A DNA stretch of 6,687 nt from Clostridia bacterium. GTDB taxonomy: Bacteria > Bacillota > Clostridia > Oscillospirales > Butyricicoccaceae. Position 1 is the stretch's first letter; the number at the start of each line of letters is the position of its first letter. Made by a program: the position numbers and the translations under genes. The stretch covers positions 1 through 6,687 of the forward strand of contig JAFZPW010000182.1 in assembly GCA_017552495.1 (NCBI GenBank). The letters run 5' to 3'. Below are positions 1-5,778 of this stretch, piece after piece. The notes beneath the pieces are model-generated. The model was not told where the DNA came from, ran no database searches, and worked only from the letters and a program-made list of their open reading frames with translations.

Positions 1-2
1 CC

Positions 3-1484
3 GATGTCGAGCCCGAGTTCGAGATGGTGGGCATGAAGGCCATCAGCAAATATGAGCTGGCCATCGAACTCACCAAGGCGTGCCCCTATTTCCTGTCCCG
101 CCTGACCTATAACTGGGGCTATCCCACCTGCGCCAAGTTCCTGGAGGAGCAGGGCGAACGCTTCGGCACCAACAACAAGACCATCCTTTACTGCGGCGCG
201 TTCCTGTGCAAGGAGTGGGAGCAGAACTCCTATTTCATTGAAGAACGCAATCCCGAATATTGGGACATTGATGATATCCATGTGGAGCGCATTGAGAACC
301 GCTACAACGCCGAGGCCAATACCCTGGCTCCCGAGGCGCTGCTGCGCGGCGAGGTCACTTACGCCGACATCCCAACCACCCAGATTGACGAATGGCTGAG
401 AGACCCCGAAAAGGCCAAACTCATCCGGCCCAACCGTCCCGGTTCTTACAGCTATTTTTATCTGATTAACTGCATGCCCACCTATGAAGAGAAAAAGGTT
501 GACGGCTATCAGTTGAGCCACGCACAGTGGACGGCCGCCGCCAACAACCTGAACTTCCGCAAATCGCTGTTCTGGGGTCTGGATCGTGTTCGCGCCATTT
601 CCACCTATGATCCCCACACCCCCGAAACCTATGAGCTGCGCACCATCACCCCCAAGAACTTCTGCGCCGCCGACGGTAAGGATTTCACCGATTTTGACGA
701 GTTGAAGGAGTACACCGAGAACTCCCAGTATCAGCCCGATAAGGCCCGGGAATACCGGGATAAAGCCATTCAGGAACTGAAGGCTCAGGGCGTTACCTTC
801 CCCATCGTCGCGTATATGCCCTATATGACTGACTCCAATCAGGTGGAGCTGGCACAGGTGGTGTCGCAGCAGATCGAAAAGGACCTGGGCTCTGACTATA
901 TCAAGTTCGTGCTGGAAGGCTATCCCTCCACCGATTATCTGGCCACCACCCGCCGCGCCGGCAACTATTCCTTTATGATGTCCTACTGGGGCCCCGACTA
1001 TGCAGACCCCGAGACCTGGACCGACCCCTTCAACCTGGGCCAGGCATATAACTACTGGTGGCATCTGGACGGCATGGCCACCCAGACCGACGAAAACGAC
1101 CCCGCTGGCCGCAAGGGCCGCCGCGAATACGACGAGACCTACTGGAAGAACTTCCCCTACAACGAGATGGTTCGGGAGGCTTCCGCCGAGGTCAACGACC
1201 TGAGCAAGCGGTATCACGCCTTTGCCAAGGTCGAGGCCTATCTGCTGGACAACGCCGTTGTGATGCCCTTGGGCACGCTGGGCGGCTGCGGTTATCTGGC
1301 GTCTTACATGAATCCCTTCGAGTCGCAGTTCGCTCCCTTCGGTATGTCGGATTCCCGTTATAAGTATCAGGTGGTTATGAAGAACCCCATGGATACCGAA
1401 ACTTATCTGGAGAAGCTGCCCATCTGGGAGGCTGAGCGTGCCGAGCGTATTGCCAAGGCGCAGGCCGAAGGCAAGGATTATTGA
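3..1484 (+). CDS. oppA: Oligopeptide ABC transporter substrate-binding protein, 5'-truncated (SBP family 5)
   Basis: This is the extracytoplasmic peptide-binding protein that delivers cargo to the OppBCDF complex. The frame is open from base 3 with no start in context, so the signal peptide, lipobox and first domain lie outside the window. The ATG at 24 is internal: sense codons precede it and no ribosome binding site is seen. About 493 residues are visible. Family marks seen are the G-x-F..W..NPEYWD block (189-266), the FRKSLFWGLDR helix resembling the 'R.A...AIDR' motif (555-587), and SYWGPDYADPETWTDPFN (981-1034), matching the family's 'WgaDYpDP' block. The C-terminus is a charged, Ala/Glu-rich tail ending in TGA. 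The protein carries seven cysteines in the visible part, unusual for an exported protein and more at home in an anaerobe. Codon use is strongly biased to C/G endings, consistent with high expression. The peptide substrate cannot be told from the sequence. The family is certain; the oppA (rather than dppA/amiA) label comes from the operon context. Confidence 0.9.
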   Translation, partial: DVEPEFEMVGMKAISKYELAIELTKACPYFLSRLTYNWGYPTCAKFLEEQGERFGTNNKTILYCGAFLCKEWEQNSYFIEERNPEYWDIDDIHVERIENRYNAEANTLAPEALLRGEVTYADIPTTQIDEWLRDPEKAKLIRPNRPGSYSYFYLINCMPTYEEKKVDGYQLSHAQWTAAANNLNFRKSLFWGLDRVRAISTYDPHTPETYELRTITPKNFCAADGKDFTDFDELKEYTENSQYQPDKAREYRDKAIQELKAQGVTFPIVAYMPYMTDSNQVELAQVVSQQIEKDLGSDYIKFVLEGYPSTDYLATTRRAGNYSFMMSYWGPDYADPETWTDPFNLGQAYNYWWHLDGMATQTDENDPAGRKGRREYDETYWKNFPYNEMVREASAEVNDLSKRYHAFAKVEAYLLDNAVVMPLGTLGGCGYLASYMNPFESQFAPFGMSDSRYKYQVVMKNPMDTETYLEKLPIWEAERAERIAKAQAEGKDY

Positions 1485-1532
1485 TCGAGGCATCCCGTCC
1501 CTGCAGAATTTCCAATCAAAGTTAAATCGCAA

Positions 1533-1564
1533 ACGGAGAGCCCCCGTTTGGGGGCTCTCTCCGT
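1533..1564 (+). terminator. Stem-loop between oppA and oppB (weak terminator / attenuator)
   Basis: A perfect 10-bp GC-rich stem (1536-1545 paired with 1550-1559) closes on a GTTT loop. It can be extended by three outer pairs (1533-1535 with 1562-1564) if T1560 and C1561 bulge out. The bases after it (TATCATTTCAAACG) contain no run of T, so it is a poor intrinsic terminator. It sits after the binding-protein stop and before oppB, the usual place for hairpins that cut read-through or protect the 3' end of the upstream message. That would give the excess of binding protein over permease typical of such importers. The hairpin is seen; the role is inferred. Confidence 0.6.
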
Positions 1565-1586
1565 ATCATTTCAAACGTTTCAAATA

Positions 1587-1595
1587 AAGGGGTGA
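1587..1595 (+). promoter_or_regulatory. Ribosome binding site that selects a TTG start for oppB
   Basis: The run AAAGGGGTGA (1586-1595) resembles the anti-SD complement AAGGAGGTGA. It ends 5 bases before TTG 1601. The other in-frame start, GTG 1592, lies inside this site and would have no usable spacing. The ribosome binding site therefore favours TTG 1601. Confidence 0.6.
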
Positions 1596-1600
1596 CGCTT

Positions 1601-2548
1601 TTGCTACGATATACGCTTGGGCGACTGGGCCGCGCGATGATTACCATGTTTCTGGTGTTGTCCATCGTTTTCATGCTGATGCGCCTGCTGCCGACAGACA
1701 CCTATTTCGGCGGCCGATCCGACACCATGAGCGATACGATCAAGGAAAACATCTTAAAACAGCTTGGCCTGTTTGATCCCTGGTATGTGCAACTGGGGAA
1801 TTTTTGGAAAAATCTTCTGTTTCACGGCGATCTGGGAGAATCCATTGTGATCCAACAGGGCGTGAAATGTGTCGATCTGATTATTCCAAAGGCCAAATGG
1901 TCGTTCCAATTCGGCGCCATCGCCATGGTGTTCCAGATGCTCATCGGTTATTCCATGGGCGTTTTGATGGCCCGGTGGAAGGGAAAATTCTTTGATTCCG
2001 CGGGCAATCTTTACATTTTGCTTATTAACGCGCTGCCGCAGGCGGTGTATTTCCTGTTTATCCAGCTTTATTTGTCTAAGGTGCTGGGCCTGCCCATGTT
2101 CTTTGAACGTTACAATCTGGCCAGCCGCATTTTGCCCATCCTCTGCCTGTCGCTGGGCGGCATCGCCTCCAACGCCATGTGGATGCGCCGCTATATGGTG
2201 GACCAGATGAATCTGGACTATATCCGGCTGGCCCGGGCCAAGGGCATGACATCGTCGCAGGTGGCCTTTCGTCATGTGATGCGCAACGCGTTTATCCCCA
2301 TGGCACAGAGCCTTCCCACCACGCTTTTGTTCACCATTTCCGGCTCACTTTACGTGGAGTCGCTGTTTTCCATCCCCGGCATGGGCGGACTTTTGATTAC
2401 ATCCATCCAGCGGCAAGACAACACCATGGTGCAGGCGATGGTGCTGCTCTATTCCGCCATCAGCGTGATCGGCCTGCTGCTGGGCGATATCATGATGATG
2501 GTCTGCGATCCCCGCATCTCGCTGGTGAAGAAGGGAGGCAGCCGCTGA
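1601..2548 (+). CDS. oppB: Oligopeptide ABC transporter permease OppB/DppB/AmiC-type
   Basis: This is one of the two membrane subunits forming the peptide channel in the cytoplasmic membrane. From TTG 1601 the protein has 315 residues (318 from GTG 1592), the normal OppB/DppB length. Numbered from the TTG, it starts MLRYTLGRLGRAM, typical for the family. Six hydrophobic segments are visible at about residues 10-30, 100-123, 138-160, 175-195, 236-256 and 277-301. The cytoplasmic EAA-type loop that docks on the ATPase is LDYIRLARAKGM... (about 205-231, with the conserved Gly215). SIPGMGGLL (257-265) and the C-terminal DPRISL (303-308) are further family marks. From memory, the loop and C-terminus resemble streptococcal AmiC, but the long extracellular insertion of AmiC is absent. 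It shares one base with oppC (TGATG), indicating translational coupling. The gene keeps a few codons (TTA, CTA, TCA) that the next two genes avoid. Function is secure; the exact start is less so. Confidence 0.92.
   Translation: MLRYTLGRLGRAMITMFLVLSIVFMLMRLLPTDTYFGGRSDTMSDTIKENILKQLGLFDPWYVQLGNFWKNLLFHGDLGESIVIQQGVKCVDLIIPKAKWSFQFGAIAMVFQMLIGYSMGVLMARWKGKFFDSAGNLYILLINALPQAVYFLFIQLYLSKVLGLPMFFERYNLASRILPILCLSLGGIASNAMWMRRYMVDQMNLDYIRLARAKGMTSSQVAFRHVMRNAFIPMAQSLPTTLLFTISGSLYVESLFSIPGMGGLLITSIQRQDNTMVQAMVLLYSAISVIGLLLGDIMMMVCDPRISLVKKGGSR
2532..2538 (+). promoter_or_regulatory. Ribosome binding site for oppC
   Basis: AGGGAGG lies inside the last codons of oppB, 9 bases before ATG 2548. The frame is open upstream to 2179, but that part overlaps oppB in another frame and has permease-unlike sequence. 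This site therefore fixes the true start at 2548. Confidence 0.75.
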
Positions 2549-3702
2549 TGATCCACAAGGATAAAAACGCCCGGGAGAAGATCCGCCGGGAGGAAGAAGA
2601 ACACGGCGTTCCCATGTTCCGCGGCTTTAAGGATCACAAGATCGAAAAGCTGGGCAAGGGATTTGAAGAAACCGACCAGTTGGAGGAACTGAAACGGCAG
2701 CCCTCTCCCGATGACGATACTGTCTTTTGCGATGACGGCACCACGCCTATCACCGAGGATCTGTTCACCGAGGCGGAATACAACGCCGAGGAGGCCGAAC
2801 GCTCGGGGTATTCCAATTATTCGTATTGGGGCAGCACGCTGCGGGTCTTTCTAAAGAAAAAGATTTCGGTGATTTTGCTGGTCTTTTTGGTTGTGCTGCT
2901 GCTGTTTACCTTTGTCCAGCCGCTGCTCCCCAATCAGAAGGATCCGCTGAAGATCCACACCACCGTTGTCACCGACAGCCAAGGCTTCTCCAAGGAGGAA
3001 AATCTCCGCAACGTCCAGCCCAACAAGGAGTTTTGGTTCGGCACCAACTCCATCGGCCAGGATCTGTGGTCCCGCATCTGGCGGGGCACGCGAACCTCGC
3101 TGTTCATCGGCCTGTGCGTGGCGATTACCAACAATATCATCGGCATTGTTTTGGGCTCGATCTGGGGCTACGCCCGCAAGATGGACTGGCTGTTTACCGA
3201 GATCTACAATCTGTTCGACAACATTCCCTATACCATTTTGCGGATGCTGCTGCTGTATATCATGCGCCCCAGCCTCAAAACCATGATCTTCGTCATGTGC
3301 CTGACGGGATGGATCGGCATGTCCAAGTATATCCGCAACCAGATTTTGATCTACCGCGACCGGGAATACAATCTGGCCTCCCGCTGCCTGGGCACTCCCA
3401 GTCTGCGGATCATTCTCAAGAACATTTTGCCGCAGTTGGTGTCGGTTATCATGCTGCAAACGGCGCTTGCCATTCCCGACGCCATCGGCTCCGAGGTGTT
3501 CCTTACCTATATCGGTCTGGGACTTCCCATCTCGCTGCCGTCGCTGGGCAATCTGATCAACGAGGGCCGCAAGGTGATGCTTGTGCCGTCGCAGCGGTAT
3601 CAGTTGATTTTCCCTGTGATCGTGGTGGCGGCCATCACCATCTCGTTCTATGCGCTGGGTAATGCGTTTGCGGACGCTTCCGACCCGCGGAACCATCGTT
3701 AA
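2548..3702 (+). CDS. oppC: Oligopeptide ABC transporter permease OppC/AmiD-type with long acidic N-terminus
   Basis: This is the second channel subunit. It has 384 residues, about 60-90 longer than the roughly 300 usual for OppC. Residues 1-90 are hydrophilic and highly charged: a basic start, then an acidic stretch with QPSPDDDTVFCDD (51-63) and a run of Glu-rich sequence to about 85. The family fold begins at YSYWGSTLRVFLKKK (91-105), followed by the first membrane segment (about 106-125). The extracellular FGTNSIGQDLWSRIWRGTR (164-182) is the classic OppC/DppC motif. Further membrane segments lie near 183-206, 216-240, 243-260, 294-322 and 350-373. The EAA-type loop is REYNLASRCLGTPSLRIILK (272-291). 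The end, FADASDPRNHR, closely matches what I recall of streptococcal AmiD. It starts on the oppB stop codon and ends 15 bases before oppD. Assignment is secure; the role of the N-terminal extension is unknown. Confidence 0.92.
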   Translation: MIHKDKNAREKIRREEEEHGVPMFRGFKDHKIEKLGKGFEETDQLEELKRQPSPDDDTVFCDDGTTPITEDLFTEAEYNAEEAERSGYSNYSYWGSTLRVFLKKKISVILLVFLVVLLLFTFVQPLLPNQKDPLKIHTTVVTDSQGFSKEENLRNVQPNKEFWFGTNSIGQDLWSRIWRGTRTSLFIGLCVAITNNIIGIVLGSIWGYARKMDWLFTEIYNLFDNIPYTILRMLLLYIMRPSLKTMIFVMCLTGWIGMSKYIRNQILIYRDREYNLASRCLGTPSLRIILKNILPQLVSVIMLQTALAIPDAIGSEVFLTYIGLGLPISLPSLGNLINEGRKVMLVPSQRYQLIFPVIVVAAITISFYALGNAFADASDPRNHR

Positions 3703-3717
3703 GGGGGAGGGAAGAGT

Positions 3718-4797
3718 ATGCATGAAAAGAAGCAAGACGTGATTCTGCGCGTCAAAGATCTGGTGGTCAAGTTCAATCTGCGCGGTCAGGTGCTGACGGC
3801 CATCCGCGGCATCAGCATGGATCTGCACAAGGGCGAGAGCCTTGCCATCGTGGGCGAATCTGGCTCGGGCAAGAGCGTGTTCTGCAAGACCTTTATGGGC
3901 CTTCTGGACAACAACGGCTGGGTGGATTCCGGTTCCATCGAATACGACGGACAGGATCTTGCCGCTTTTAAAAAGGAAAAGGAATGGATCCATATCCGCG
4001 GCAAAAAGATCGCCATGGTGTTTCAGGATCCCATGACCTCGCTCAATCCCCTCAAGTCTGTGGGAAAGCAGATTCAGGAGGCCTTTACTCTGCACAACAA
4101 GGTGAGCGCCGCCGAAGCGAAGCAGCGCACGCTGGAGCTGCTGGCCGACGTGGGCATCCCCGAGCCCGAGCGCCGCTATAAGCAATATCCTCACGAGTTT
4201 TCCGGCGGTATGCGCCAGCGGGTGGTCATTGCCATCGCCATGGCCTGCGTGCCCGAAATTCTGATCTGCGACGAGCCCACCACCGCGCTGGATGTGACCA
4301 TTCAAGCGCAGATTCTGGAGCTTTTGAAGGCGCTGCAGCGGAAATACGGACTGACCATCATCTATATCACCCACGATTTGGGCGTGGTGGCCAACGTGGC
4401 CGACCGCATTGCCGTGATGTATGCCGGCGACATCGTGGAGATCGGCTCCTGCGACGAGGTGTTTTACGATCCAAAGCATCCCTATACCTGGGCGCTTTTG
4501 TCTTCGCTGCCCCAGCTTGGCGTCAAGGGCGAGGATTTGTATTCCATTCAGGGCACGCCGCCCAATCTGTTCCACGAGATCCACGGCGACGCCTTTGCTC
4601 CCCGCAATCCCAGGGCGCTCAAGGTGGATTTTGTGGCGCGGCCGCCTTATTTTGAGGTCAGCCCCACCCACAAGGCTCGCACCTGGCTGCTGGATCCCCG
4701 CTCGCCCAATGTGGAGCCGCCGGAGCATATTAAGAATATCCGCAGCATTCGGAAAATGAAGAAGGAGGACGCTGTCAATGAGCAAATCACTCGGTGA
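3718..4797 (+). CDS. oppD: Oligopeptide ABC transporter ATP-binding protein OppD/AmiE-type
   Basis: This is one of the paired cytoplasmic ATPases that power peptide import. It has 359 residues; ATG 3718 follows GGGGGAGGG (3703-3711). Nucleotide-binding motifs are complete: Walker A GESGSGKS (46-53), Q-loop VFQDPMTSLNP (101-111, Gln103), signature FSGGMRQR (161-168), Walker B ILICDEP with Glu186 (181-187), D-loop TALD (189-192) and H-loop His219. The signature has Met in place of the final Gln of LSGGQ. The C-terminal oligopeptide/dipeptide extension follows HPYTWALLSSLP (254-265). In many OppD/DppD proteins this extension has four cysteines (GC.F.PRCP...C, then a late C) that bind an iron-sulfur cluster. 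Here the aligned residues are Asp291, Asn297, Asp304 and about Thr322, so no cluster is expected. As I recall, streptococcal AmiE has the same kind of change. The last 20 bases overlap oppF. Confidence 0.95.
   Translation: MHEKKQDVILRVKDLVVKFNLRGQVLTAIRGISMDLHKGESLAIVGESGSGKSVFCKTFMGLLDNNGWVDSGSIEYDGQDLAAFKKEKEWIHIRGKKIAMVFQDPMTSLNPLKSVGKQIQEAFTLHNKVSAAEAKQRTLELLADVGIPEPERRYKQYPHEFSGGMRQRVVIAIAMACVPEILICDEPTTALDVTIQAQILELLKALQRKYGLTIIYITHDLGVVANVADRIAVMYAGDIVEIGSCDEVFYDPKHPYTWALLSSLPQLGVKGEDLYSIQGTPPNLFHEIHGDAFAPRNPRALKVDFVARPPYFEVSPTHKARTWLLDPRSPNVEPPEHIKNIRSIRKMKKEDAVNEQITR
4762..4768 (+). promoter_or_regulatory. Ribosome binding site for oppF inside oppD
   Basis: AAGGAGG lies within the oppD coding sequence, 9 bases before ATG 4778. 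Ribosomes can load on oppF before or while finishing oppD, which supports coupled and balanced synthesis of the two ATPases. Confidence 0.75.
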
Positions 4798-5719
4798 AGT
4801 TTTGGTCAGCGTCCGCAATATGGAAGTGACCTTCGGCAGTCGCAGGAATAAATTTGTGGCGGTCAAGGGAGTCAGCTTCGATATTTACAAGGGCGAGACC
4901 TTTGGTCTGGTGGGCGAGTCCGGCTCGGGCAAGACCACCATCGGCCGCGCCATCATCCGCATCAATCCCATGTCCGACGGCGAAGTGATCTATAAGGGCC
5001 AGCGCATCAGCGGAAAGATCTCCAAGGAACTGGATAAAAAAGTCACCCAACAGATCCAGATGATCTTTCAGGATCCCATGGCCTCGCTGAACGAGCGGGC
5101 AAAGGTGGACTATATCGTTTCCGAGGGCCTGATTAACGTGCGTCCCGATCTGACCCGGGAGCAGCGCGCCGAGATGGTGTCGAAGGCGTTGCTGGAGGTG
5201 GGCCTGCTGCCCGAGTTTGCCAGCCGCTTCCCCCACGAGTTTTCGGGCGGCCAGCGGCAACGCATCGGCATTGCGCGCAGTCTTATCATGGAGCCGGAGT
5301 TTATCATTGCCGACGAGCCCATCTCCGCGCTGGACGTGTCGATCCGCGCACAGGTGCTCAATCTGCTGAGCCGCCTGCAAAAAGAGCGCGGGCTGACCTA
5401 TCTGTTCATCGCGCACGATCTTTCGGTGATGCGTTTTATCTGCGATCGGATCGCGGTCATTCACAAGGGCGTGATCGTGGAGCTTTCGGAGACCGAAAAG
5501 CTCTTTGAACACCCGCTGCACCCCTATACCCGCGCTCTGCTTTCCGCCATTCCGCTGCCCGATCCTGATTCGGAAAAGCGGAAGATTCTGGAGATCTATG
5601 ATCCCACCCAGCACCATTACGAGACAGACAAGCCGGTTTGGACCGAGATCGAGCCGGGCCATTTCGTCATGGGCAATCAGGAAGAACTGGAGCGTTATCG
5701 CGCAAGATTGCAGGCGTAA
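4778..5719 (+). CDS. oppF: Oligopeptide ABC transporter ATP-binding protein OppF/AmiF-type
   Basis: This is the second cytoplasmic ATPase, expected to pair with OppD. It has 313 residues, the usual length for Gram-positive OppF/AmiF. Motifs seen: Walker A GESGSGKT (46-53), Q-loop IFQDPMASLNERAKVDYI (96-113, Gln98), perfect family signature FSGGQRQRIGIAR (155-167), Walker B FIIADEP with Glu180 (175-181), D-loop SALD (183-186) and H-loop His213. ISEG/VSEG-type and HPYTRALLSAIPLPDP (248-263) blocks identify OppF rather than a general ABC ATPase. The C-terminus, YDPTQHHYETDKP (274-286) and then EPGHFVMGN (292-300), is cysteine-free and, from memory, very like streptococcal AmiF. It overlaps the end of oppD by 20 bases and is the last gene before a strong terminator. 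No defects are visible, so both ATPase sites of the OppD/OppF pair look usable. Confidence 0.95.
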   Translation: MSKSLGEVLVSVRNMEVTFGSRRNKFVAVKGVSFDIYKGETFGLVGESGSGKTTIGRAIIRINPMSDGEVIYKGQRISGKISKELDKKVTQQIQMIFQDPMASLNERAKVDYIVSEGLINVRPDLTREQRAEMVSKALLEVGLLPEFASRFPHEFSGGQRQRIGIARSLIMEPEFIIADEPISALDVSIRAQVLNLLSRLQKERGLTYLFIAHDLSVMRFICDRIAVIHKGVIVELSETEKLFEHPLHPYTRALLSAIPLPDPDSEKRKILEIYDPTQHHYETDKPVWTEIEPGHFVMGNQEELERYRARLQA

Positions 5720-5726
5720 ACGCCTG
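5711..5726 (+). repeat. Short inverted repeat spanning the oppF stop codon
   Basis: CAGGCG (5711-5716) and CGCCTG (5721-5726) form a perfect 6-bp stem with a TAAA loop that contains the oppF stop codon. It sits four bases before the terminator stem. It may add to termination or 3'-end protection, or be chance in GC-rich DNA. Confidence 0.45.
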
Positions 5727-5730
5727 AGCC

Positions 5731-5759
5731 AAAAGCCGGAGCGCCGCTCCGGCTTTTTT
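5731..5759 (+). terminator. Strong Rho-independent terminator of the opp operon
   Basis: A perfect 8-bp GC-rich stem (GCCGGAGC, 5735-5742, with 5746-5753) closes on a GCC loop. It is extended by four A-T pairs (5731-5734 with 5754-5757) and runs into six T residues (5754-5759). This is a textbook intrinsic terminator, 11 bases past the oppF stop. It lies on the only path into the next gene. Confidence 0.92.
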
Positions 5760-5766
5760 CTGCACC

Positions 5767-5774
5767 GAGGAGGT
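5767..5774 (+). promoter_or_regulatory. Ribosome binding site of the S66 peptidase gene
   Basis: GAGGAGGT contains a full AGGAGG core ending 5 bases before ATG 5779. It begins only 7 bases after the terminator T-run. No -35/-10 pair is visible between the terminator and this site, and there is no room for one. Confidence 0.75.
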
Positions 5775-5778
5775 GTAT

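Noticed and set aside
1000..1363. Short plus-strand open frames inside the binding-protein gene
   Set aside because: They are out-of-frame shadows rich in Pro, Thr and Arg, lying wholly within a well-supported coding sequence.
1564..1569. TATCAT as a -10 box for a separate oppB promoter
   Set aside because: The matching -35 position falls in the C-run of the hairpin, with nothing like TTGACA, so a promoter cannot be supported.
1485..1600. Riboswitch or T-box in the oppA-oppB gap
   Set aside because: The gap is about 116 bases and contains only the simple hairpin and a short repeat. No multi-stem aptamer layout is visible.
1754..2275. Minus-strand open frame opposite oppB
   Set aside because: Shadow of oppB in the aligned reverse frame; it ends where oppB uses a TTA codon.
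2179..2547. Upstream extension of the oppC frame to an ATG at 2179
   Set aside because: This part lies inside oppB in another frame and encodes sequence unlike a permease. ATG 2548 has its own ribosome binding site and a stop-start overlap with oppB.
2851..4866. Long open frame (about 671 codons) on the minus strand across oppC and oppD
   Set aside because: It is the codon-aligned reverse of real genes, open only because the sense genes avoid TTA, CTA and TCA. The product is His/Gln/Gly-rich with no recognisable domain, and the sense proteins are unmistakable.
4787..5662. Minus-strand open frame (about 291 codons) opposite oppF
   Set aside because: It is the codon-aligned reverse of oppF with the same low-complexity composition. 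No domain is recognisable.
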